Source: Onchocerca lupi (Eukaryota; Nematoda; Chromadorea; Rhabditida; Onchocercidae). From it: DNA of 64,000 nt. Positions 50,401 to 62,062 of the stretch are shown piece after piece. Numbering within the stretch: the first letter of the stretch is position 1; each line of letters opens with the position of its first letter. The translations under genes were made by a program, and so were the position numbers. Where the stretch lies: contig JAOVVO010000288.1 of the NCBI GenBank assembly GCA_028564675.1, positions 30,875 to 94,874 of the forward strand. Direction: 5' to 3'. Under the pieces are notes generated by a model. That model saw only the letters and a list, made by a program, of their open reading frames with translations, ran no database searches and had not been told where the DNA came from.

Positions 50401-52635
50401 GAAAGTGTGGAATATATTATTGACACTTGTGATGATGATTTGAAACGATTTCGATTTAGACAAGAAAAAAATTCCAGAAAATTTGATATAAATATAACTT
50501 TTTGTAGAGGTTGTACAAGACGTCCTTCAACTTTATTCAGTGACAGAACAGCTAGCTGCCGAAAGTTGCTTATTGCCATTTGTAACATTGAATATGTAGT
50601 AGAGAATTCTTTGCTCACAATTTGTCGTCGCTTAACTGAAAATGGTGTCAAATATGGCGATATCATATTCGAAGTGAGCTTTTATTATGATTTTTCATGC
50701 AAACATAGTAAAATTCAAGAAAGTAACTATCTGTTACTTGCTTCTTTCTTTGAAAAACTTAGATTGCTTCATTGTTTAAAAGCTTAGTTAAATTATATGT
50801 CATGTAATGTCATATCATTATCAAAATCCAAAAAAAAAAAAAAAAATAATATGAGAATGGAGGGATCTTCCTCAGATTGAAAGAATATAATTCCGATATT
50901 TTTCTCTCTTTTCCTCAAAGTTAAAATTTCAGAGAAACTTCTGGAAAGCAAAAAAGGAATGTGTTCATTTCAGAAAAGTAAAGGAGAGTTGTTGGTGTTT
51001 CGGCAAAACTTGATGAAATATTATTTGCAAATAAAATGTTCTACATTTAGTTCTATGTTTGGATCGGTCAATTATGAAGATTTACCGAACGAAGGTGACA
51101 GTCAGTTTTATTTTCTGTATGATTAATTAGTTTCTGAAATCTAAAAATGAACTTTTTATGAGCGAAAGATTATTGTGACAACATTTTGAATGAGCTCTTT
51201 TATCCGAATAGAATGTACGGAGGGAGTGGAACTTTATCTCTGGTTATGATTTTTTGCCATGCTTCATTCAGCAATTTACTGACATTTAAATAAACTAATT
51301 TATTGCCAAGCTGCTATTTGAAATATTTAAAGTTAACATTATGAAGGTAAAAATTTCATGGTTCTCATCTTTTTCAAATAATCTGGCACGATCCCTACTG
51401 TTTGCTACTGTTTCAGAGGCATCGGATTACATTAAAGAACTCATAATGTATCTAATATTCATTCAGTCAGAAATATGCTTACTTGCTCCACATCTCATGC
51501 GCGAGGTATTCTTTCAGTTTGTAAATGCTGACGTAAATTTATTACCAAAAACATATTATTATCTTTTTTGTTAATAATATGTTTTTAGTAATAAAAAAAT
51601 TAAGAAATTTTTTAAAAAATTTGGAAGCCATTTAAAAATTTTGGTCTTTTATGATGGTCTTTGAGATCCTTGCTGGACTACAATTGTTCCACTAAAATTG
51701 TGCAAATCGGGATCGAATGATGGAACTGTTTTTTCGAAAATTGTTTTAGCTTTCGAATTTTTTAGATAGTCATCTAACGTGTGTGTCTTTTAAATTTCAG
51801 CGAAGAGAACACTATCCTCTTGATCTTAAATGATTCCGTGAGATGAATCTGGCCTGGTTTGTTACTCTCTAGTCATTGTTTTCATCACGGATCCCAACAT
51901 TTTTTTTTTTTTTAATTTAATTTAGTTGCAGATTCTTAGTCTAATAATACAAAATGCATTCGATCAGCTAATCGATCGACTTGGTCATTTACAAAATATT
52001 TCGTTGGAACAAAACACACAAATTGTTACCGATGTTACAGCATTTGAAGAAAGTGTTCAAAATTTCTTGTCATTGAAAACAAGGTTTGGATTCTTTCGCC
52101 TGAAATTTTTTATCTTACATTTTTTCCTAAATATGTTATACAATAACTGATAATATTCTATCTTTAGGACTGTTGTAAACTCTTTCCGCGCTAAACTTCT
52201 CAACGGCTTGGATCAATCGTAAGCTTTATTTGCTTGAAATTCGTAAATCAATGGAAAATAGTTTTGCTTTGCAAACGGAATCGGTTACTTCTAACTTCTC
52301 CGACTTAATATTGTCCATCTGTTTGATGTATACTGCTTATTTATAAAAAAAAAAAGAAAAATCCCACCACTCTGAAAAGATGGCTTGAGGCTTAGTGGCA
52401 ACTTCAAAACTGTCGTGATTTCTCATTTGATCATAGATGAAATATTCATTATGAATCTTTTTTTAGATCTATTCTCTTGGAAACACTGCATACACTTGAC
52501 ATGAATTTCAGGAATAAAATTCACTTTTTTAGGCTTTTTCAGCGAAGTCTCCGAAATTTTCGCGCTGCAATGCAAATGGCAATTGCAAGTTTGAACTGTG
52601 ATCATACAGATGCGAATGATTCATCCGATATATAA
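44448..52635 (+). CDS. sec-5: Exocyst complex subunit Sec5 (EXOC2)
   Basis: Sec5 is a subunit of the exocyst, which tethers secretory vesicles at the plasma membrane and is a Ral GTPase effector. Twenty exons join in phase to 917 aa, close to the 924 aa of human EXOC2: 44448-44658, 44976-45201, 45568-45684, 45946-46141, 46293-46445, 46654-46735, 46831-46943, 47130-47232, 47308-47355, 48000-48151, 48552-48697, 49154-49275, 49659-49747, 50044-50207, 50358-50673, 50974-51094, 51417-51505, 51932-52083, 52168-52218 and 52533-52635. The N-terminal IPT/TIG domain is clear (LITGLSPKEGVPGTQIKIRG) and keeps Thr and Arg at the positions of human T11 and R27, which contact RalA. The rest is helical, with landmarks such as ENFNPAWYLIENY and RADATRNALSVLTRFRF. 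Exon 50358-50673 is the weakest: its middle (50465-50514) looks intron-like but has no GT donor, and an alternative joins 50207 directly to 50515. Confidence 0.93.
45799..45865. repeat. Inverted repeat in a sec-5 intron
   Basis: GTTTAGGGTTCCAGTCACTA at 45799-45818 is nearly complementary to the segment 45844-45865 (TGACTGGAATCCTAAAC). Arms are about 22 bases around a 23-base loop. Confidence 0.75.
48330..48452. repeat. Long inverted repeat, arms about 50 bp, in a sec-5 intron
   Basis: The left arm starting CAGATTAAACGATTTATT (48330) is complementary over about 50 bases, with a handful of mismatches, to the arm ending AAATCGTTTAATCTG (48452). The loop is about 23 bases. It has the shape of a small foldback element. 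Confidence 0.8.
51539..51594. repeat. Inverted repeat in a sec-5 intron
   Basis: TTATTACCAAAAACATATTA and its complement ending GTTTTTAGTAATAA form 23-base arms with one G-T type mismatch around a loop of about 10 bases, directly after exon 51417-51505. Confidence 0.8.
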
Positions 52636-53949
52636 ATGTGAAAATAATGACGATGGTTGAAGAAAAACTGTATAATTCTGTTCAGTTTCTCATGTAAAAT
52701 AATACGTTTCCTGTTAACATTACAAGGAGATGATCTTATTTAAAGAAGAGCTGATATTCTTAACTAGCTGGTATTCTAGATTATCAGTTAGCGAAGTTAT
52801 GAAATTCAGCTTTTACTCGTATGTTGAGCGTGATTATTTTTGCAGTGTTGATTTCATTTCGAAACTGTATGACTATTTCTAAAACATTCCTACATAGTGG
52901 TCACATATTTCTTTTGTAATTATTTTCATTAATTATGTGTGGAGGTTATATCTTAGATTACATGTATAGAATGGAATGTAGAAATGTTTGCGTATAAAGT
53001 GATATATAAACAAGTTCAACAATAAGATGATTCGATAAAAAGATATTAAAAATTCTAGGATTGAGAAATTTTAATAATCTATATCAGACAACACGATTTA
53101 GGTTAATGCAAGAAGAGTCTAGCAGAACATCATTCATAGGGATCCAGAAAAGAGTTGTATTTTTGGCATTACAAGTTACCTTTCACAATCAAGTTTAGCA
53201 GAAATCCCTGCACTGCCACTAATTGCAAACGGATAGAACATAGGATGAAGAATGCAGAAATTTCCAGTAATATCTATTTGCTGAATATATTTCTCAGTTT
53301 AAACTGTAAATCTGATCATTTTGATGCAAGTTTGATTCTGGAGCCTTTCGGTTCAACTATTGTAACAAGCATCACGATTATTGCGTAGAATCCACTTTCC
53401 ATAACATATCACAACCGGATCAAGGAAATATCCATTACTATTCTGTAGAATAAAAGGAGATGAACACTTGCGGCCAACAATTTAGCAGACCCTTCTTTTT
53501 TCCATTTACTTCAAATTTTGTTATTCTTGAACGATTCCGAAAAAAATCCTTAAATTCTTCAGCAACTTCTGTTGTAGTTGCATGAGGACCAGCTGTTCAG
53601 TTCGTTATTGTTAGCTTCCAATTATTCTCTTTACCTTCCGAACTCCAGTATTAACAAAACGATCACATGAAGCAATTCCCAAATCTATTATTGACGTTAC
53701 GAATTGTCTCACGATACATTTGAATTCAAATAAAAAAATTGCTCGAATTTTTTTTCTAACACCATTTTTAAATTAAAATAAATATAAATTATGCAGCATG
53801 TAATAAGTCATTATAACAAAAATAAAAAGCAAGGAATGTGCATTAAAATGATATATATAGGTAAAATACATATACGAAATGATAACATGTTTATTTAAGA
53901 ATATGTTGCAGGGTGGAATAAAAAAGTTGGGAACAAATATTACAGTTAC

Positions 53950-54040
53950 TCACCGCAAAAGAATTCAGAAGGAATGCATTAAAATAAGATTTTGGCACAA
54001 ATTTATTTTAATGCATTCCTCTTGAGTCCTTTTGCGGTGA
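53950..54040. repeat. Long near-perfect hairpin (38-base arms)
   Basis: TCACCGCAAAA (53950-53960) pairs with TTTTGCGGTGA (54030-54040), and AGGAATGCATTAAAATAA (53970-53987) pairs perfectly with 54003-54020. The nine bases between these blocks pair partly, and the loop is 15 bases. The size fits a miRNA-like precursor or a tiny foldback element. Confidence 0.85.
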
Positions 54041-54220
54041 AATCGTTGCAATTTTTTTATAATATTAAAAAGTCTCCACAATATTAATTTGTAGCCAATA
54101 CAAGACATTATTTAATGTAACTTGAGGGAAATAATAGCACTGAGAAACGAAGATATTGTGATTTTATGCGACTGCAGATATGGAAGATCACAAAACATAA
54201 ATTTTAGATCACATCCATTA

Positions 54221-54284
54221 ACATACGAAACTGAAGACATTTGTCTACAAGAACATATGAAACTAAAGATATTTGTCTGCAAGA
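54221..54284. repeat. Two-copy tandem repeat, unit 32 bp
   Basis: ACATACGAAACTGAAGACAT at 54221 is followed by a second copy at 54253 (ACATATGAAACTAAAGATAT), with about four differences over the 32-base unit. It ends just before a poly-A run. Confidence 0.75.
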
Positions 54285-54358
54285 AGAATGTAAAAAAAAA
54301 AAAAAAAAAAAAAAAACAATTCTGAACTTGTGTATAAATAAAATCTTAAAAAGTCGAG

Positions 54359-57300
54359 TCATAAACAGGAAGAACAGAGAGCCGTCTGACCCCAGATAAA
54401 ATCACGACAAGGGCAGATTCGTCGGATACTTGGAACAGTCGGAACAGATGCACAGCTATACAAATCTGGGTTTCCTTGCTTCGAGCACTCATGCGGCGCA
54501 TATGGACTTGAAATACTTTTCATTACAGCACATAATCTACTCCTGAAAGTAAATAATTTGCAGTAATTACAATTCACAAAGATTTGGCAAAATAAAAACA
54601 GTGCAATTTACCAATGCATAATTAATGCTATAGATTTCATAATACCGACAATGAATTCACCCTACCCGAAGTCCATAAGAAATTTATCCATGATTGGGAA
54701 AATTCATTAAAAAATTCACACTTCATTCTTAGTAATAAGAATGGGTAGAAGGATAATCCAGTACAACTGTTACATCACTGATGAAAAGCAAAGGACATAC
54801 TTATTTAAAAATTCAGGCATATTCAAACGACGGAAAAATGAACGCTCACACAGCAGATCTAAAAACAACCAATACAAAAACTAGAACTGTTAATTAATAG
54901 AAATATTTTTCATCAGAAATGTACAATGATTGATAAAACCCCATAAAATCTTGAACGAGTAAACAAAAATTTTTTTCCCAGTTAAGCTGCAAATGCTCTT
55001 CTCATTTCTACTTACTTTATTTAAAATGATACAGATTCGTTTCCACAAAATTCTGTCAACGATAAAATTCAATCAAAACTCTGTTAACGGTAAAACTAAC
55101 TATGTTGGCGACATGCATCTTGACAAGACTGCATTGGAACTGCTTCAACGGCTAACATCGCCTGTCGAGGAGGAAAATGGGTGACATGACAAAAATTCTG
55201 CTTGGAGACAAGAATATTGACTCGTTGTAGCATTCCCAAGATTGTAAATTCGAAAGGAGTATATGGAGTAGGCTAGAAGTCAGGATGAATTATTTTACAT
55301 ATTATTTAATAGCTTTTGCTTCGACCAAATGATCTCAATTAAAAAATATAAAACAAGTGCATTTTATATAAAAAGAACTATTGACATATAAATATTTTTC
55401 TAAATATGTCATGAAGTGAAACGTGTGAAGAATAACTCGATTTTGCACGAGAAACATTTCCTAAAATTGTGGTTCAGAGATGTCGCATTACAATCTGGAA
55501 TAGCACTATCATCCACGCAATTCTCTAGCTAAAGAAGATGAGTGATTGTAAACTTTAAGAAAAATAATTTAAATAACTTTGGCTCAAAGTCGTGAACTTA
55601 TTATGAATCAATTTCTCGGGTAAATTCATAAAAACCTGATCTAAATACTAACTTTTGAAAGCAAAGCTTCACGTACTGCATCCTCCACTTGTGATGAATT
55701 ATCAATGTCAATAGTTAATACATGAGGCCTACCAATAAAAAGCTCCGCATAAGGATTTTGACTCGTTAGCTGGAATTTCCAGAGTACTTGAATTTTATAA
55801 AATGAAACTGCAGAAAAAAAAAGCATCTAATTGTTGTCAATGATGTTTCCTGATATATTTGAAATTCGATATGCTCCGAACCTTTTTATGATGAGATTTT
55901 ATATCGCAGAAAAATAATGCAAGTCATATAGGCTCAGCGTTGCCCTAATCAGGAGATGACTGCAGCTCAACAACTTCAGCACTACTACTCACAAATCCAA
56001 TCAAATATACTAAATTATGAAAGTCCGAACAATTTTTTTTTTTAAATTTACTTCGCGTAAAGTTGGTTTGTCCTTGAAGAAATCAGACGTTTTTCGTGAT
56101 TTTGGCGGATTAAATGAAGGGTTGATGAAAACAACACCACTTGCAATGGCTTCCAATGGCGCAGGGCCTTCAAACGGAAAACCAAGACCCAAGAATATCT
56201 TCACTTTTCTCATCAGGGCGTGTAATTCGGAACCTGTTAAAACTCCATGATTTATTATAAGACTGTCGAAATCTGGCAAATTATCGCTAACTGTTGCATG
56301 CACTTCTGTAAATTTTCGTACTGTTTCTATGAGTCGTTTCGCATTTTTCCACATATAGCCTGCTTTACCATAAACCTATAAATTAGAATTTTTACAAGCA
56401 ATCAGATATTACAACACTTCAAATCAGCATTCTCTCGATTTAAATCTAGAATGATACGCTTTAAGAGTTAAATTCATCACAAAAGGAACGAGGCCTATAA
56501 TATCCAAACAGAGGGGCACGATGTCATCAACGCCAACTGTTAAGAGGCAAATTGAAATCCTGCCCTTAAATAATCGGACTTTATTCAAGATAAAGGATTC
56601 GAATTTATCCAAGCTTTCTACATCGCATCTAATATCCAAAATATCATTTTGAACTAGATATTTATTGATAAAATTATATGAAATGCTTACCAATGTAACA
56701 TTATCTCTCCTGATATCTTGGTTAACTGCATGCATTTCCACTGCAAATCCAAGAAATGTATTATCATCTGTATGAGGAAACATCGTCATAAATTGCTGCA
56801 AATCCAACTGATGGTTACCCCACGGATTTTTCCCTGATCCACCTAATGAATTTTTATGAGTAGTAAAGTAATTTTGAGAATTGAATTCTGCATGTGTGCC
56901 AAATGAATCTAGAACTCGTATTGTACATCTGAAATAAGTAACTTAACTTGATCGCTAATTAAATGAATTCTTTCTCTGCTCTATCATTTTCCCGACGTAA
57001 AAAAGGATAGATTTGCATAGCACCAATTGAAAAAGAAGGAAATATCTGAAAAATAATTTAAATAATTCGAATCTCTGATAAGAGAATAAGGTCTATAAAA
57101 CAGCAATATGTTAAATCTAAATCTGGAAATGTAAAACAATTCTCAAGTAAATAGTAAGCCTATTTTTTCAATTTAATTTATCGACTTACTTTATTTTATT
57201 AAACAAGTCATTCATTTTTCCACGGAGATATCTCAGACCAACAATATCAGTGAAAACGAGATTAATTACTTCCCCATTTTGTGTTGGACAAGGAAATTTG

Positions 57301-60300
57301 TAATCGATTTTTCTTACATTTCTAAAAAATTAAGCACATTTAAAAAAAACCAATTTAAAAAGTAAGCAAGGAGAAGGAATTTCTCTCTCTGATAAGACAG
57401 CATATAAGGAAACCATTTTAGCGAAACAGACAAAAGGACAGATTAACCTAGGCATAGTATCTCAGTAGCTTTCAATATGATAAAGATAAAGAAATATTCT
57501 TGTTCTTGTTAAAGAAATATTCCATTTCATTATTAAAAAGATTTCAAAAAACAATTTGGAATCACAAAGAAAGCTTAAAAAGAATACTTCAGAATAAGAT
57601 TATCATGCCATTATCACTACCAGGTATGTTTGATGAAAGTTATGTTTTACATTATTTACTATTAGTTTATTAAATATTTTTATGATCGCTACTAGTTCTT
57701 TAAATATATCACTGACTAATCCGAAGCAAACATAATTATTGATTACAAGACTACTTCTTCTTCATCTTGATATTTACTAAAATTTGAAACTGAAATTCTC
57801 AGTGGACACAACTACTTATTAAAATCTAAAACAGAAGTTCTCAGTGGATACAACTATCTCCGACAAGTAATTTTGAATTTGATTTTCTGATTTTATCGGA
57901 AAGAATATTTACTTTATATAAAAGCTTTTTCTTATCTATTTCGTCTTTTTCTATTATTTAAGTATGTGCAAAGAGAATACTTTTTCAGTGTTCTAACTTC
58001 AGTAGAAATCATGAGATTATGGCCCAAAAGATAAAGTGCTGCAATCAAATCGGACCACTGCACAAGTTCTCCAAGTGGCCCACCAGTGGATGATAGCTCA
58101 CCGAATTTGAAACCAGCTTCTCTACTCAGGAAACCCATATGTATTATTATCTACAATTAGTATCTATGTCCAAATAAATGAAGATAATTTCAAAAGAAAA
58201 AAAGTCAAAAGTTTAAAATTGAAATCTGCTTGCGTACGTTGAATTTTCGTCTTGATGATACGGTTTTTGGCCATTTGATCATCAATTCATCGTAAGCAAT
58301 TAACCATTTGGGCCATAAAAGAGTAATTCGGGTCCTTATAAATTTATAATTCAGTTCATTATCAGACATAAGTTTAAAAAGACCTGACAGATCCCGTTCT
58401 ACCTGAAAGTGATCTTTAGAAAAATTTAGTATATTATGCTAAATGATAGTTAAAATTTTCAATAAAATCTGTCAAATTTATTGACTGCTAAATTCATTTT
58501 AAATTTATTTTCTGAAATTCAAAATATCTCATGAAATCCCACTCAATATTCCATATTAATGTCTAGTCTGGAAGCTTCAGAAAGAAGATACTATCGCAGG
58601 TACACTAAATAAAGAGAGAGGTCTAAACTACCAACAAACTAAACAGCAATTGACTAAAGATAACGATTTAAAGTGAGCAGCGCTAATGCTTTTGCTGCGA
58701 AGATATCACCAACATGAAGCTGCGCGCTGAACGATCGAAAAAGATTCTGATCAACTTGGGATTTCGTAATAAACTTAATTAATAATTACTTCTTTAAAAT
58801 TAGTCATTAACCAAACATGAGAGGTAATTCCAAAAATAGCGCAAATCAATTACCGATAATGCTTCATTTTCAAATAAAACTGCATTATCATCTTTGATGG
58901 TCTTTCGCCACGGCAAAATCGGGCAATGCTTTTCGATTTCGGAAAGATAAATTCTAAACGAGCAGAACGTTCCATTTACGCCGTAAAATGCATAACATTC
59001 ATGTGTTTGCCATCCTTCCTCCATCCACTGCATTTTTTCGCGGCAGCTGGGATATTCGATAGCATCCTCTTCTGATATAACACATTCTTGTTGTTCTAGA
59101 GCTGTAATTAATTGTTATTACAATAAGAGTCTCCATCAATAATTCTAGAGTATAGTTTTCGATACTTTCTCCGAAGACATGAATTATCTTACTATTTTAA
59201 AGAAGACAGCACTCTGCTGCTGTGTCCCAAATAACATGGGCAAAAAATTATTAAGGAATAATAGTTTTTAAAAAGAATTACTTTTCTTTCGAGCTGATAC
59301 TATATGTCCATGCTTTTCGACATTCTCATAATAAAACTCATCTTCATCCTGAAATGATTATAAATCCATATAAGTGAAAAATTTTGACTATTTTCTTCAT
59401 TACGAAGAGAAGTGATCTCTCTGCTTGAAACCATGCCTTCATGTGATATAAAAACACAACATCGTGATAGGATAAAGGACAAGAAAATTTGAATTATCTG
59501 ACACCTGCTGAGGCAGCTATTCAAGCTAACCATCCCATCTTTCATCAAGTGCTATCAATTCATATAAAAAACTACATTCGAAAGTCAGCAGCAAATTTAA
59601 TAAAGAATTATCATGCAAAAAAAGGTTTTGAAAACTGCAATTGGATCCAACACCTTAAAAAATTAAATTTATTCATAAATAAAACTTTTTGCGTAAAAAT
59701 TCCCAGAATGTTTCATCTGATTAAAGTCTTTCAATTATGTTCATCCTATTTTTTGATAGTAATTAGATTTTCATTCTATGAGTTAATGAATCTTTGAGAA
59801 AAAACACACGTCACTTATGATAATCAAGGTGATACATTACGACAGAAAATTTGATCTTAAAATTAAGTACAATTTGTCATATCATGTTGATAAAAACTGA
59901 TAAGACGATCATGGTTCACTTGAACTAATAATCAATTTGGAAATCGCTGTGTCACTTCTGCAATCACTTATTTCATTTTGTTCCTTTATGTCTAACAACA
60001 GTAAGTGATCTGAAATTATCACTAATGAATTATTACATTTTCCAGGCATGAGAAAATTTCCGCTCATTGTGATCGACATGTTAGTAAATAGACAGAGCTC
60101 TAATTTCCATATAAAATGCACAAAATGGCCAGAATGTAAATATTAGCTTCATTAATATTCAGGCCAGGTAAGGAACCTAGCAGAGAGAAACTACGAAAAA
60201 GAAACTCTGACGAACTCAACGCTTGTTTTAATTGGTAAAACAACAGAACAAACAATACCATTAAACCATCGCGCATCACTAACAGTAATATTCCGATGAA

Positions 60301-60396
60301 TAGATTGGCAAGCATAAAAACAGAACAAAGGAGAAGAGCACAATTTGAGCAAACATGCTTGGCTCGTCTCATTAGCCATCGGGCGCAACAGTACAT
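54359..60396 (-). CDS. gly-2: Alpha-1,6-mannosylglycoprotein 6-beta-GlcNAc-transferase (MGAT5/GLY-2)
   Basis: Golgi GlcNAc-transferase V, which adds the beta-1,6 branch to complex N-glycans. Well-supported exons are 59348-59282, 59101-58854, 58402-58238, 58150-57981, 57321-57190, 56928-56691, 56375-56052, 55769-55653, 55272-55101, 54858-54801 and 54542-54359 (625 codons in phase). They follow human MGAT5 throughout: CSFRIYLSEIEKHCPILPW, GGPLGELVQWSDLIAALYLL, MFPHTDDNTFLGFAVE, FLGLGFPFEGPAPLEAIASG, FIGRPHV and the C-terminal CPCRDFIWGQTALCSSCL. The N-terminus is proposed from 60396, where MYCCARWLMRRAKHVCSN is followed by about 20 hydrophobic residues, a type II signal anchor as expected for a Golgi glycosyltransferase. 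A TTTTCAG acceptor lies 21 bases before this ATG. The stem-region exon at about 60009-59935 is tentative, because no donor there keeps phase with the next exon. Confidence 0.94.
57776..57857. repeat. Diverged two-copy tandem repeat, unit about 42 bp
   Basis: In a gly-2 intron. ATTCTCAGTGGACACAACTA (57795) recurs as GTTCTCAGTGGATACAACTA (57837), with flanking similarity on the left side. Confidence 0.65.
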
Positions 60397-62062
60397 AACT
60401 TTCTCCCCACAGGTAGCCTGAAAATAATAGTAATCAAGCCAAACCAAGATAATGTGCTTATGCAAAGGATGTGCATATGCTGATTAACTGGTACACTGAT
60501 TAGAATGCTTTGCATGAGCAAATTATACAAGAAAATGTGAATTCAAGGAAAAAGAAATTTCAAAACCCAAAATAAAAAAATTAGATGTCAGGAGAAAAAC
60601 TTTGATTTATCGATCTGGAAATTTAACCTTCATTTCAAGTGGGATTTCTGAATTTCGGAGGATATTGTGAAGACTTGACTGACAAGAAATCCTTATCAAT
60701 CGGTAAGAGATAAGAATATCATAGCCAGACGCTATTTCTGATTCATTCCTTTGCACCGCTGAAGGCGATTTTAGCCAGCACTCTACTCAACATTGTTAAC
60801 AATGATACCAGTTGAGGATTCTGGCCAGATTGCATCGCGTCCCTAATCGTGCAATATAACACCATAAACGGCTTCGTTAAGAAAATTTGAATCATTTTCA
60901 GCGTTCATGTCTTGAGATACGTGAAGGTGGATAGAGTTCGTGTAAATGGGACACGGAGGAAGGGGGTTGACACGTCCGTCCTCTTAAATATTCAAACAGT
61001 ATGGCCATCTGCACTTATTTCACGATTATTTTGCCGAGAAGCCGAAAGAATTGAATGGAATTGATTTTCTGGGCAAAACAGATACTGGCGGAACAACAGA
61101 AGATAGAATAATCACTGATGGCATAGAATGAACATTTAGAGAACAGAAAAGGACAGAATAGACAGATACTTGTTAAATGTTCATTTGTTGAAGCAAATAG
61201 TATGGAATAGTTGTTTGCGATATTGATTCTTTAGTACTTACTGATACTTTGTTGGTACTCATCGATACTCGCTAATAGTCATTTTCGAGGATTGTATGTG
61301 TAGAGTGATCGAGAGATTGATGAGGATCAGAGAGCATGGATGAGAGCGATAAAGTGGAGATGTTTGTTACATTATATTATCCAATAATTAAGCTAATTAG
61401 AGGTGAATTACTTGAATGTAGCAAGCAGCGTCCCTCTACGCATATTCTGTTAATAATCTGAAAACTAGGAGGGATTATATTTTATTGAATGGATGGAGCT
61501 TAAATTTTTCATTTCTACAGGATGGATTGATATCTTGAAAAAGATCAGCTGATATGAGGCATTATATTGCTAGCTTCAGTCCAAGCGTTAGTCATCAAGA
61601 GCATTGATAATGGCAAATAATGAAAAGTTGCGAAGTTATGCTGTCAGTCAAATTGTGTTGTCATTTATTTATTGTTATCGATTAAATTATCAATTATGTG
61701 GTAAATCGTGATTAAGGTATCAAATATAATAATTGAATAAAAGGTCGCATTTATGTTTTTATCATGTATCAACGGTTGAATAATCCATTTGTGAGTGTAA
61801 GCTGGCTGATATTCATCATTCTGAAATTTTATAAAAAGTATGACCATTTCAGTGCAGTGATTGTCTTCATTGTTTAATCTATCGTTTATTACCATAAAAA
61901 AGAAAGAAATGTGGAAGTCCAGATTTTTATGAATTATCATCAGTTTCCTTGAAATTCTTGTGCAACAGTGTTTTGCTATTTACTGTAACGTATTTCTTGC
62001 CTCAAATTTTACTATCCAAATAAAGTTTATCCTGCAACAATTTTCAGGCTTCTTCGAGTCGA
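60397..62062. other. Divergent intergenic region gly-2 / 62-kb gene
   Basis: Holds the presumed promoters of both flanking genes. Stretches at 60700-60860 and 60940-60990 are less AT-rich than their surroundings but show no supported exon. No RNA gene recognised. Confidence 0.45.
62041..62047 (+). other. Probable trans-splice acceptor of the 62-kb gene
   Basis: TTTTCAG ends 15 bases before the ATG at 62063. It could also be the acceptor of a second exon if the gene starts further left. Confidence 0.5.

Larger units (their letters stand above)
52636..54358. other. Convergent intergenic region sec-5 / gly-2
   Basis: Contains both 3' UTRs. A strong hairpin lies at 53950-54040, a two-copy repeat at 54221-54284 and a poly-A run at 54292-54315. 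A plus-strand open frame at 53155-53388 has no recognisable features and is not called. Confidence 0.5.

Noticed and set aside
59489..59797. Plus-strand 102-residue open frame
   Set aside because: Lies antisense in a gly-2 intron, no recognised domain, no neighbouring exons.
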